Assembly: GCF_913055755.1 (NCBI RefSeq)
Contig: NZ_CAJXKH010000024.1
Span: 1-37,366, forward strand
Direction of reading: 5' to 3'
DNA: 37,366 bases
Source: an uncultured Microbulbifer sp.
GTDB lineage: Bacteria; Pseudomonadota; Gammaproteobacteria; Pseudomonadales; Cellvibrionaceae
Under the pieces are notes generated by a model. It did no database searches, was not told the origin of the DNA, and worked only from the letters and a program-made list of their open reading frames with translations. This document shows positions 7,955-16,852 of this stretch, piece after piece. How positions within the stretch are numbered: position 1 is the stretch's first letter; each line of letters begins with the position of its first letter. The position numbers and the translations under genes are program-made.

Positions 7955-8056
7955 CCGCTCTCCGCGCCCCGGGGCGCCTTGTGTCTGTCTAATGGGGTGC
8001 CGCACGGCGCAGACCGCGAATTCGCGCGACATCCCGGAATTATCGGCAAGCCCGGC

Positions 8057-8062
8057 ATTATA
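8057..8062 (-). promoter_or_regulatory. Possible -10 element upstream of dnaX
   Basis: The minus strand reads TATAAT here, a perfect sigma-70 -10 hexamer, about 100 bases upstream of the dnaX start. I could not find a good -35 hexamer at 16-18 bases, so this remains a weak promoter candidate. Confidence 0.3.
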
Positions 8063-8234
8063 CCGGCAACGCCGGACAGGGATACACATGCCACCACTTT
8101 GATCCCCTCGTCGACCTATCGCGTCAAAACGACCACTCGTCGACTCCCGTTCATGTGTGTTATAACTTGAAGTCACCTGCCTTATAACGATTACAACAAG
8201 CAAATTGACCGCAGTACGGGGTCCCTACTGACCG

Positions 8235-8762
8235 ATGAAAAAAGCCCGGAAGACTCTTCTGGAATCGCTGTTTGCCGATCACGGCCAGGCATTGGTGCGT
8301 TTCATCACCCGCATCGTCCGCAACACGGAAGATGCAGAGGATATCGCCCAGCACGCCTACCTGCGGCTACAGAAGCTCAGCGACGAGAAAGATCTGGAAA
8401 ATCCCCGCGCCTACCTGTTCCAGATCGCCAACAACCTGGCGGTAGACCAGCTGCGCCGGGGCAAACTGCACATTGAATATGTGAGCCAGCAACTGCCCGC
8501 GGAAGGTGCCACCGCTACCGACGACGATTACGCCTGCCACCAGTCCCCCGAGCGGGTACTGGCGGCGCGACAACAGCTGCAGGCCATCCACAATGCCATG
8601 GACAGCCTGCCCCTGAAGTGCCGCCAGGCGTTCCTCCTGCACCGCAACCGCGGCCTTTCCTACACGGAAATTGCCGAAGAAATGAATATTTCTGTCAGCA
8701 GTGTGGAGAAATACATCCTTCAGGCACTCAAACTCTGCAGGCAGCGGGTCGGGGCGCAGTAG
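8235..8762 (+). CDS. FecI-like ECF sigma factor
   Basis: This 175-residue protein is an extracytoplasmic-function RNA polymerase sigma factor. Region 2 is visible in LVRFITRIVRNTEDAEDIAQ, followed by YLFQIANNLAVDQLRR (about 20-75). Region 4 is visible in LPLKCRQAFLLHRNRGLSYTEIAEEMNISVSSVEKY (about 124-160), which is typical of FecI-type iron or cell-surface-signalling sigmas. Downstream on the same strand lie a FecR regulator and an STN-domain TonB-dependent receptor, the standard partners. Signal from the receptor would pass through FecR to free or activate this sigma. The gap to fecR is unusually long (about 400-500 bases). The target promoters are not identifiable from this window. Confidence 0.92.
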   Translation: MKKARKTLLESLFADHGQALVRFITRIVRNTEDAEDIAQHAYLRLQKLSDEKDLENPRAYLFQIANNLAVDQLRRGKLHIEYVSQQLPAEGATATDDDYACHQSPERVLAARQQLQAIHNAMDSLPLKCRQAFLLHRNRGLSYTEIAEEMNISVSSVEKYILQALKLCRQRVGAQ

Positions 8763-9280
8763 CCCCAATCGCCTCCAATCTCCCTCTTTATATATCTATT
8801 CACACATTGCCAGGGTGGGCCATCGCCACTGACCCGCCCTGGCTGCACCACGGTGCGGCAGGATGAAATGTTGCTGCACTGTGGTGCAGCAGAAAGTAGA
8901 AAAATAATTTGAGGGAGTCCCCGGGCCATTCGTCATACATGTGAAGAGCGATATCTGGTCCAGTAAAAACAGACTTTGACAGAATAATGTGCTAAATTTT
9001 GCGGCGTTTTCATGCACAAATTGCACAGACAGGCCAAAACGGTTGATTTAGAGGCCAAAAAAACAGGCACCATATTGGTGCATTTGCGAACTAAACGGTC
9101 ATAGCATTAAAGACTGTCAGCAGAGCGGCGCTTTGCGGGGCAATATTCTCGCAATATTTTCCGCTGATGCTATAGGTATTGCGAAGGGCAGAGACTGCCA
9201 AAGATTCAAAAAAGGTTGCAGCAGAATTATCTGGCAACCCGAAGCATTTTCAGATTAGTGGCAAACAAGGTATTGGTGCG
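8763..9280. other. Long spacer between sigma factor and fecR, with hairpins and a direct repeat
   Basis: No supported gene is seen. The stretch holds a small hairpin GCACC AC GGTGC near 8845-8856, a perfect 8-base hairpin at 8872-8891 (TGCTGCAC / GTGCAGCA, loop TGTG), and a tight direct repeat GCAATATT at 9140-9147 and 9151-9158. The hairpins lack a following T tract on the plus strand, so they do not look like ordinary terminators. A promoter for fecR is likely here but was not pinned down. Confidence 0.45.
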
Positions 9281-10351
9281 GTGAACCCCCAGGAAATACA
9301 AGACGGACTGTCGGAAGAGAGGCTGGATCAGGCATGTGCCTGGATTGCCCGCCTGCGCTCTGACGCGCTCAGCGCGGCCGACCGCCGTGCGTTTGCCGCG
9401 TGGATGTCAGAATCCGACAGCAACCGCCAGGCCTTCGACGAAATGGCCGAACTCTGGGGTGACCTGGGCGTCCTCTCCCACCTGCCAATCGACGAGCTCT
9501 ACCCCGAAAGCGTTCCCAGCACCACTTATCGCACGGGCGCTGCGCAACAGACCGCGGCCACTGGCAAGCGTGAGCAAACCGGCAAAGTATCCACTGGCTG
9601 GCAGCTGCCACAGTGGTTGCTCGGCGGCAGCCTGGCCACAGCCTGCCTCGCAGTGGCCCTGTGGGTTGGCAACGAGTGGCTGCAGCAGAGCCCGACCCAG
9701 CAACAGATCTACGTCACCACAGTTGGCGAAACCCGCACCGTATCCCTGGCAGACGGCTCCGAAGTGAAGCTGAACACCAATTCGGAACTGATCGTCAACT
9801 TCAGCCGCGAAGAGCGCCGCACCCAGCTGATGCGCGGGGAAGCCTTCTTTGACGTGGCCCGCCAGACCTCGCGCCCGTTTACCGTCGCTGCCGGCAGCGC
9901 CAATATCCGTGTGCTGGGTACCCAGTTCAACGTGGAGCGCAATCCCGGCAATACCCGGGTTTCCGTGACCGGGGGTACTGTGGCGGTCAGTGAATCCAAG
10001 GCAGCCAGCGGCCTGGAACCGGAGTCAGTCAAGCTGACCCGCAACCAGAAGGTCAGCGTTTCCGGCAGCGGCATCGGCGATGTTGCCCGCACTTCCGCCG
10101 AGGAAGCCCTGGACTGGACCCACGGCCAGCTGGTGTTCGAGCAGACCCCGCTGAATGAAGCACTCGAGGAACTCAACCGCTACCTGAATGTACCGGCCGC
10201 TGCGGCACCGGGTGTAGAGGACCGCACCCTGTCCGGCACTTTCGAGCTGACCGACCCGGAAAACACCCTTTCCGCCATCGCCGCCGCCCTGGGACTCGCT
10301 GAGGATCACAGCAACCCCAACCTGACTCTCTTGTCAGCAAAGCCCAACTGA
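9281..10351 (+). CDS. FecR-family anti-sigma regulator
   Basis: This is a membrane-spanning sigma regulator of 356 residues from GTG at 9281. The N-terminal cytoplasmic domain (LDQACAWIARLRS ... RRAFAAWM, about 15-60) is the DUF4880-type sigma-binding part. One transmembrane helix lies near 111-130 (LLGGSLATACLAVALWV). The periplasmic FecR domain follows (VGETRTVSLADGSEVKLNTNS ... LMRGEAFFDVAR ... VLGTQFNV). The tail (LVFEQTPLNEALEELNRYLNVP) is a DUF4974/STN-like module that should contact the signalling domain of the receptor. The start is uncertain: the frame extends to a TTG at 9179, but the extra 34 residues lack family features. The partner sigma factor is upstream and the STN receptor is 143 bases downstream. 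Confidence 0.9.
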   Translation: MNPQEIQDGLSEERLDQACAWIARLRSDALSAADRRAFAAWMSESDSNRQAFDEMAELWGDLGVLSHLPIDELYPESVPSTTYRTGAAQQTAATGKREQTGKVSTGWQLPQWLLGGSLATACLAVALWVGNEWLQQSPTQQQIYVTTVGETRTVSLADGSEVKLNTNSELIVNFSREERRTQLMRGEAFFDVARQTSRPFTVAAGSANIRVLGTQFNVERNPGNTRVSVTGGTVAVSESKAASGLEPESVKLTRNQKVSVSGSGIGDVARTSAEEALDWTHGQLVFEQTPLNEALEELNRYLNVPAAAAPGVEDRTLSGTFELTDPENTLSAIAAALGLAEDHSNPNLTLLSAKPN

Positions 10352-10494
10352 GATATAAATCCCGCCTGGGGTAAATCGTATCTTTTTTAGCCAAAAGCCT
10401 GCGAAATACCCCCACCACAACTCAAAAGAAAACGACGAGAACAACTAGCTGCTTCGGTCGCTGATCGCGCCGGCACGGTGGGTGGGATTTACAT

Positions 10495-13395
10495 TTGAAA
10501 CTTCGGCATTGGGTATCTCTGTCCCTGACAGGCCTGCTGGTGCTCTCCAAGAGTGCACTTGCCGCCTGTCCGCGCGACGGGATCGAGCTCAAGTCCGGCA
10601 ACCTTTCCCAGGCCCTGATTGCGCTGGGCCGCCAGTGCCGTATCTCCCTGGCAGTGCAGGCTGACAGTGCCACCAGCATCTATATTCCCGCGCAAACACT
10701 CGCAAGCCCCGACGGCAGCGCTGCTCCCGCGCTCGAACAACTCCTGCGCGACACCCCACTGACCTTTACCCACACCGGTACCAATGCCGTGGCCATTGTG
10801 GCGAGGAAAGTAACGCCACAGGCTGTAGAAGAAGAGCCCCTTGCCCCGCTACCGGCTGAAGAAGTGACCGTCACCGGCCGCAGCCTGACCGGTAGTCACC
10901 TGCGCTACCTCAAGCTGGACAGCTACGCCCCCATCGACGTGCTCGCGCAGCCGGAACTGGAAATCACCGGTGCCCAGACCGTTGCAGAACTGCTGAAATA
11001 CCTGCCCGCGGTTTCCGGCAACTCCACCAGCACCTCGGTCACCAATGGCGGCAATGGCACCGCCACCGTGACGCTGCGCGGACTGCCCGCCAGCAACACC
11101 CTGGTGCTGATCAATGGCCGCCGTATCGTCAGCAACGGTTTCGGCGGCGAAGCGGCGGACCTGAATACCATCCCGCTGTCGGCGGTGGACCGCATTGAAG
11201 TGCTGAAGGACGGCGCTTCCGCGGTGTACGGCTCCGACGCCATCGCCGGGGTTGTGAATATCCTGCTGCGCCGGGACTTCGACGGCCTTTCTATCAACAC
11301 CTATTACGGCCAGAGCAGCCGTGACGACCAGCAGACCGACTCCTACAGCCTGACCTGGGGCGGCGGCAGTGAAGAAGGCCACCTGATGCTGAGCCTGGCC
11401 CATTACCGCCAGGGCGAGATCTTCAGCCGTGACCGCGAGCTGTCTGAAAATGCTGACAACCGCAGCCTGGGCGGTACCGACCTGCGCTCGTCCGCCTCTC
11501 CCGAGGCGTTCATCGCGCTGGCCGACGAAGTGGTAACCAACGCCGAAGACGGGGGTTACCGCGCCTGGACACCGGAAGACCTGCACAATTTCCGCGATTA
11601 CACCTCGGCACTGGTGCCATCCGAGCGCCAGTCGCTCTACGTGGCGGGCAATCGCAAGCTGGCGGAAAATGTCGAGTTTTATACCGAAACCATGGCGGTG
11701 CGCACCCGCTCGGAATCAACCCTCGCCCCCACCCCGATTTTTACCCGTTTCGATAACGGCGATCTGACGATTGCAGCGGATCAGGTATATAACCCCTTTG
11801 GTGAAACCATCACCGACGTGCGCAAGCGGGTCCTGGAACTGGGGCCTCGGGTGCAGAGCAACCGTACCGATACCTGGCGTATCAATAGCGGCCTCAAGGG
11901 CTTGATTGACGACTGGCAGTGGGAACTGGTGGCCGCCACCCACTACACCCGAGCCCGGGAAACCCTCAACAACCTGATCGACCCCCGCCGCCTGTCAGCA
12001 GGCCTGAAGGGCCCGGAAACCTGCAACACCGACAACGGCTGCGTGCCGATCGACCTGCTCGGCCCCACCGGCTCGATCACCGACGCACAGCTGGACTATA
12101 TCCGCGCACAGAACGAGGTAGATGGCACCAGTCGGATGACCTCCATCACCTATATCGCCGATGGCCCACTGGGACAAAACGCCGCCGGTGATATTCTGTC
12201 AGCGGCGGGCGTGGAGGTACGACGGGAATCCATCGATTTCACCTCCACCGATGCCGATGGCTTTTCCCCTATCGGTGGTGTCGCCTCCGGATCCGCACAG
12301 GGCCAGCGCCTGATCGGCGAGGCCTTTGCGGAAATCTCCCTGCCTCTGCGCGCAGAGTCCCTGTGGCTGGACGGTGCCATCCGTTACTCGGACTACAGCG
12401 ATTTCGGCAGCACAGCCAACCCCAAGCTCGCCCTGCGCTGGCGCCCCTGGCCGTCGCTGTTACTGCGCGCGAGTTACGCCACCGGCTTCAAGGCGCCGAC
12501 CCTGGTGGACATGAACCAGACCGGCTACCAGAGCCAGGAATACCTGTTCGACCCCTGCACCACCAGTAGTGCGGATACACTGCCGGGCTGCAATGGCCGC
12601 GCTGACCAGGCGCGCATCCAGTACCTGACCGAATTTGGCGGTAATCCGGACCTGCAACCGGAGACTTCCGACAACCGCGCTCTGGGCATTGTGTGGACCC
12701 CGGGCGACTTCACCGGGTTTCACGCCAGCGTTGACCTGTTTGAAATCCGCCAGAACGATGTGATCGATACCAGCCCCCAGTACCTGATCAACCAGAACGC
12801 CATGAACGGCCTGTTCAGCAACCGGGTACTGCGGGACGACGCCGGTGATATCACCAGGATCGTTGCCACCAGGCTCAATATTGGTGCCCGGGAAGTGATG
12901 GGCATGGACACCAGCATGCGCTACCAGTATCAGTCGCGATCACTGGGCCTGATCCGCTGGTCTCTGAACAGCAGCCATATCTATCGCTACCTCAATCAAC
13001 TTGCCCCCGGCAGCCCGGTGGAGGATTTCGCCGGTACCTTTATCGACCCTGCCAGTGGTGGCGCGGGTTCCCTGCCGGACTGGAAGGCAAATACCGGGGT
13101 TTACTGGCAGCGCGGCCGCTGGGAAGGTGGCTACACCGTGCATTTTGTCAGCGCCATGGACGAAAGCTTTACCCGTGACGACACACCGGTACATCGCAAT
13201 ATTAAGAGCTGGTCCACCCACGATCTCCAGGTCGCCTATGCAGTGCCAAGCGGTGTGCGCTTTGCCATCGGAATCGACAACCTGCTCGACCAGGCACCAC
13301 CTTTCGCTGCTTCTGCATTCAATGACAATTTCGACGCGCGAACCTACGACCTTACCGGGCGCTACTGGTACACCACCTTCAGCTTCAATATTTAA
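10495..13395 (+). CDS. TonB-dependent receptor with N-terminal STN signalling domain
   Basis: This is a 966-residue outer-membrane transporter. A signal peptide (about 1-24, LLVLSKSALA) is followed by a secretin/TonB short N-terminal (STN) domain at about 27-103 (LSQALIALGRQCRISLAVQ). A TonB-box-like EEVTVTGR (122-129) and the plug domain come next (LRGLPASNTLVLINGRRIV, then VLKDGASAVYGSDAIAGVVNI), followed by a 22-strand-type barrel. The STN domain marks it as a transducer that signals through the adjacent FecR to the ECF sigma factor. The start is a TTG codon, chosen because it gives a proper signal peptide. The C-terminus is TFSFNI, so the last residue is Ile instead of the usual Phe. The ligand is unknown; with no iron genes nearby a carbohydrate or peptide is possible. 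Confidence 0.93.
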   Translation: MKLRHWVSLSLTGLLVLSKSALAACPRDGIELKSGNLSQALIALGRQCRISLAVQADSATSIYIPAQTLASPDGSAAPALEQLLRDTPLTFTHTGTNAVAIVARKVTPQAVEEEPLAPLPAEEVTVTGRSLTGSHLRYLKLDSYAPIDVLAQPELEITGAQTVAELLKYLPAVSGNSTSTSVTNGGNGTATVTLRGLPASNTLVLINGRRIVSNGFGGEAADLNTIPLSAVDRIEVLKDGASAVYGSDAIAGVVNILLRRDFDGLSINTYYGQSSRDDQQTDSYSLTWGGGSEEGHLMLSLAHYRQGEIFSRDRELSENADNRSLGGTDLRSSASPEAFIALADEVVTNAEDGGYRAWTPEDLHNFRDYTSALVPSERQSLYVAGNRKLAENVEFYTETMAVRTRSESTLAPTPIFTRFDNGDLTIAADQVYNPFGETITDVRKRVLELGPRVQSNRTDTWRINSGLKGLIDDWQWELVAATHYTRARETLNNLIDPRRLSAGLKGPETCNTDNGCVPIDLLGPTGSITDAQLDYIRAQNEVDGTSRMTSITYIADGPLGQNAAGDILSAAGVEVRRESIDFTSTDADGFSPIGGVASGSAQGQRLIGEAFAEISLPLRAESLWLDGAIRYSDYSDFGSTANPKLALRWRPWPSLLLRASYATGFKAPTLVDMNQTGYQSQEYLFDPCTTSSADTLPGCNGRADQARIQYLTEFGGNPDLQPETSDNRALGIVWTPGDFTGFHASVDLFEIRQNDVIDTSPQYLINQNAMNGLFSNRVLRDDAGDITRIVATRLNIGAREVMGMDTSMRYQYQSRSLGLIRWSLNSSHIYRYLNQLAPGSPVEDFAGTFIDPASGGAGSLPDWKANTGVYWQRGRWEGGYTVHFVSAMDESFTRDDTPVHRNIKSWSTHDLQVAYAVPSGVRFAIGIDNLLDQAPPFAASAFNDNFDARTYDLTGRYWYTTFSFNI

Positions 13396-13755
13396 TCCAC
13401 GTTATCCAATCAACTTTCCGCCACACTGAACGCAGAAAAAATCCTTCCGGCTACGCTTTCTCCATGTAGCCATCTGCCGAAAAATCACTATTCCCCCGAC
13501 AAAATCTGTTAGCTGAACTGTCGCGAGAGGTGGCCGCAATCGGGCCAACCAACGCACACTCAATTCGCTTTTTTCCCCAAGAATGACGCCGCAATTTGTG
13601 GCCCGGAACCAAAGGCGCAATTTCATTCACCAATCCCCTTGAACGAAGAAAAATTGTTCTAGTGTTGTAGCAAGCCTCTGTTGATAGAAGTACGCAGTTA
13701 TCAGGGAGGGCGCGGCCAATTCGGCGAACATTAGCGGTACCAGGAGAGGTATACC
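13396..13755. other. Spacer between two TonB-dependent receptor genes
   Basis: No gene is supported here and the stretch is less GC-rich than the flanking genes. It contains TTGAAC at 13639-13644, but no matching -10 hexamer at standard spacing. There is no clear terminator for the upstream receptor. The ribosome binding site GGAGAGG near its right end belongs to the next gene. Confidence 0.4.
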
Positions 13756-16530
13756 ATGGACAAAACCCGTCTTTCTCGGGCAATCAAGGGCGCAATCGCG
13801 GCAGCCGCGGTTTCATCAAGCTTTTCCTCCATATCTTTTGCCCAAGATACTCAGGCGCAGGTAGAGGAAATTGTCGTCACTGGTTCTCGCATCCAGCGTG
13901 CAACCGACGCCAACAGCGCCACGCCCATCAGCGTATTCGACGCAGCGGCACTGGAACAGTCAGGCCAGACCACACTGGAAGATTTCCTGCAGGACGTACC
14001 GTCCATGACCGGTGGTCAACTGGGCTCTTCCGTTAACAACGGCAGTGGCGGTCTCGCTACCGTATCACTGCGCGGTCTCGGTTCCAGTCGCACACTGATT
14101 CTGATGAATGGCCGTCGCCTCAGTTCCTCCGGCGGCGCCACCGGCGTGGTCGACCTCAACACCATTCCCACATCCATTATCGAGCGAGTGGAAATCCTGC
14201 GTGACGGCGCTTCAACCATTTACGGTTCCGATGCCATCGCCGGTGTTATCAACATCATCACCAAGAAAAATTTTGAAGGTGCAGAGCTCACTGCGGACTA
14301 TGGCGCTTCTACCCATGGCGACGGCGATGAATATCTGGCGGCGATGACACTGGGCGCAGCCAGTGATCGCGGACATGTGATGCTCAACGCGCAGTACACC
14401 AAACGCGACGATATCTGGCAGGACGAACGGAGATTTTCCGAATGCCCACTAACCGAAATTGGTGGCCAAGTTGTTTGCTCCGGTAGCGCGACTACCACAC
14501 CCGCGCGCTTTTCTCCCACAGCAAACAGTGACCAGCTGATTGTTGACCCGGTTACCGGTGTCGTGCGCGACTTTAACTCGGCTACAGATGCCTATAACTT
14601 TGCCGAAGCGAGCTACCTGATTACACCTCAGGAAGTGGCTTCCATGTACGGTTACGGCAATTACATGCTGTACGACTGGAAGAATGTGACAACCATTAAC
14701 GGCTTCTCCGAGTTGTCGTTCGTCAATCGCCGTTCCGACCAGTTGATGGCGGCGGAAGGTACTTTCTGGGGCCCGGAAGTACCGGTTAGCAACCCCTACA
14801 ACCCCATCGGCGAACCAGTCAATATCGGTCGCCGCCTGGAAGAGACCGGCGGCCGCTCATTTACCCAGGACCTGAATACCTGGCGTGGCGTAGTGGGTCT
14901 TGAAGGTGAATGGTGCAACGAGTGGACCTGGGACCTGTCATACAACTATTCCCGCTGGGTGGATTCGCAAATCGACCGCGGCCGCGGCAATACAGTTCGC
15001 TTCCAGAATCTTCTGGACCCCGTTGCCTGTGCCGCCGATGCAGAATGTGCTGCGGCACTGGCGGACTCCGGAGGCGTTGCAGCCTGGGACCCCTTCACCG
15101 AGGGCACTCTGACCGATGCCATGCAGAACTATGCCCTGGTCACCAATTCCCCACTGGAACGGTCGCGTCTGCGCAGCTTCCAGGCCAACCTGGTGGGTGA
15201 TTTCGGCGAATGGGCCCTGACCGGTGAAGCGCCGGCATGGGCAATAGGCTATGAAAACCGCTCTGAAACCACCGAGATCATCCCTGACGGGGCTGCAGAA
15301 ATCGGCCAGATCTACTTTGTCAGCGGTATTGCCTGGGCTGGTAGCTATGACGTGGACGAGTTCTACGGTGAGGTACGCGTACCGATCCTGGAAGGCCAAA
15401 ACTGGGCAGACATCCTCGCAGTCGAGGCCTCCTTCCGTTACTCCGACTACGACACCATTGGTGACGACACCACCTTTGGTGCAGTCATAGAGTATGCACC
15501 CATCACAGAGCTCCGCTTCCGCGGTACCTACTCCGAAGGCTTCCGCGCACCGGGCCTGGATGACCTTTACCTGCCACCGACCGTATCTGCGGAAACCTAT
15601 GCAGACCCCTGTCATGAGTACTCCGCCGGCGATAACCCCAATATCATCGCCAACTGTCAGGCCGATGGTATTGCTCCCGGAACCACTATTACCACCCAGG
15701 CTACCGGCCTGTTTGGCGGCAACCCGGATCTGGAAGCAGAAAAGTCTGAAAGCTGGACTCTGGGTATTGTGTGGACCCCGTCCTGGACCGACGACATGGG
15801 CTTCACCCTGGATTACTTCGATATCAGCATCGACGACGCGATCGGTACTCTGACCACCAATACGATTGTACAGGGCTGTTACGAGAGCCCAGACTTCAGC
15901 TCGCCACTGTGTGACCTCATCGCTGGTCCGTCAGCCGTGGGCATCAGCGGATCTCCCGACAGTCCCTTCCGTGCGAATGACAACACCATCGCCGGTCAGC
16001 AGTTAAATAGTCAGAACGTGGCCACCTTCGAGACTTCCGGTGTCGACCTCGGTTTCAACTACAGCATGGATGCCGGCCCCGGGGTGGTACGCGTGGACGC
16101 CACAGCCACATACTTGCATGAATGGAAGTACCAGGGCAGCTCGGAAGACCCGTCTATCGACCTAGCAGGCTACTTCGGTTCCGACCCGGTGACCACCGCA
16201 ATCGTTGCCTTCCCGGAGTGGAAGTTCTACGCCAACTTCGCGTATGACTACGAGTGCTGGACCGCCTCCACTACCGTGCGCATGCTCGGTGAAGTGGACG
16301 ACTTCGATCCGTCACCCTCCGATCTGGCCACCCATATCGATGCGACCTGGTACCAGGACTTCAACTTCACCTACAACCGCTGGGAGAACATCACCCTCTC
16401 CGGTGGTATCCGCAACGCATGGAACCAGCAGCCTCCTTATGTCACCAACAACGATGACATGAACACCCTGATGAGAAGCTACGACACCGTCGGCCGCTTC
16501 TTCTACGGAAGTGTGACGCTGGAGTTCTAA
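13756..16530 (+). CDS. TonB-dependent receptor
   Basis: This is a 924-residue outer-membrane active transporter energised by TonB-ExbB-ExbD. A signal peptide ends near SISFA-Q (residues 29/30). A TonB-box-like VEEIVVTGSR (36-45) precedes the plug (LRGLGSSRTLILMNGRRL ... RVEILRDGASTIYGSDAIAGVINII). The barrel ends with VTLEF, the usual C-terminal phenylalanine for Bam-dependent assembly. The extracellular part has a DPC ... NC cysteine pair shared with both plug-type neighbours. There is no STN domain, so it should transport without direct sigma signalling. GGAGAGG lies before the ATG. The plug is clearly related to the receptors at 10495 and 20969, which suggests ancient tandem duplication. 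Substrate unknown. Confidence 0.94.
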   Translation: MDKTRLSRAIKGAIAAAAVSSSFSSISFAQDTQAQVEEIVVTGSRIQRATDANSATPISVFDAAALEQSGQTTLEDFLQDVPSMTGGQLGSSVNNGSGGLATVSLRGLGSSRTLILMNGRRLSSSGGATGVVDLNTIPTSIIERVEILRDGASTIYGSDAIAGVINIITKKNFEGAELTADYGASTHGDGDEYLAAMTLGAASDRGHVMLNAQYTKRDDIWQDERRFSECPLTEIGGQVVCSGSATTTPARFSPTANSDQLIVDPVTGVVRDFNSATDAYNFAEASYLITPQEVASMYGYGNYMLYDWKNVTTINGFSELSFVNRRSDQLMAAEGTFWGPEVPVSNPYNPIGEPVNIGRRLEETGGRSFTQDLNTWRGVVGLEGEWCNEWTWDLSYNYSRWVDSQIDRGRGNTVRFQNLLDPVACAADAECAAALADSGGVAAWDPFTEGTLTDAMQNYALVTNSPLERSRLRSFQANLVGDFGEWALTGEAPAWAIGYENRSETTEIIPDGAAEIGQIYFVSGIAWAGSYDVDEFYGEVRVPILEGQNWADILAVEASFRYSDYDTIGDDTTFGAVIEYAPITELRFRGTYSEGFRAPGLDDLYLPPTVSAETYADPCHEYSAGDNPNIIANCQADGIAPGTTITTQATGLFGGNPDLEAEKSESWTLGIVWTPSWTDDMGFTLDYFDISIDDAIGTLTTNTIVQGCYESPDFSSPLCDLIAGPSAVGISGSPDSPFRANDNTIAGQQLNSQNVATFETSGVDLGFNYSMDAGPGVVRVDATATYLHEWKYQGSSEDPSIDLAGYFGSDPVTTAIVAFPEWKFYANFAYDYECWTASTTVRMLGEVDDFDPSPSDLATHIDATWYQDFNFTYNRWENITLSGGIRNAWNQQPPYVTNNDDMNTLMRSYDTVGRFFYGSVTLEF

Positions 16531-16552
16531 GCGGTCATTTGAACCTCCACCC

Positions 16553-16576
16553 GGACCCCGCCAACCGGCGGGGTCC
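16553..16576 (+). terminator. Possible terminator after the 13756 receptor gene
   Basis: A perfect 10-base stem, GGACCCCGCC (16553-16562) and GGCGGGGTCC (16567-16576), has a 4-base loop and starts 22 bases after the stop codon. It is followed by a C-rich pyrimidine tract instead of a clean T run, so termination strength is uncertain. Confidence 0.55.
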
Positions 16577-16852
16577 CTTCCCCCCCTCCTCCCTTTCCTG
16601 CATTTCCTTTATTTATTCGTTCCTTTTCTCTCTTTGCTGCCTCTAAAGCAGCCAAAACTCTTCCACTATTCCGGAAAGCTGACTTACCTGTCTTTATCGC
16701 ACTGCAAAAAAAAATTAATTTCATTGAGGAACCTTTCTCCTTGTCCGTTAAACCCCCGTTGGGAAGGAAATGGCCGCTTGGGGGTAGCCATTTCCAACAA
16801 TCGCCATTTTTGGCAAATCACTATAAATCCAACGAGCTTGAGAGGATTTCCA
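16577..16852 (+). promoter_or_regulatory. Leader region of the Oar-like receptor gene, with a hairpin
   Basis: The spacer is pyrimidine-rich at its left end. A 9-base stem, GGAAATGGC (16766-16774) and GCCATTTCC (16787-16795), with a 12-base loop lies about 57 bases before the start codon. A second short hairpin (GCCA TTTT TGGC) follows at 16803-16814, then the ribosome binding site GAGAGG. These could form a structured leader. The frame upstream of 16853 is open but looks untranslated. I could not assign a promoter. Confidence 0.4.

Noticed and set aside
7955..8203. N-terminal extension of DnaX to 8203
   Set aside because: The added residues have no similarity to DnaX, which begins MSYQVLARKWRP at 7954 with a good ribosome binding site.
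7955..8234. 4.5S SRP RNA (ffs) upstream of dnaX
   Set aside because: The conserved GGTCAGG...GGAAGGAAGCAGC core is absent on both strands.
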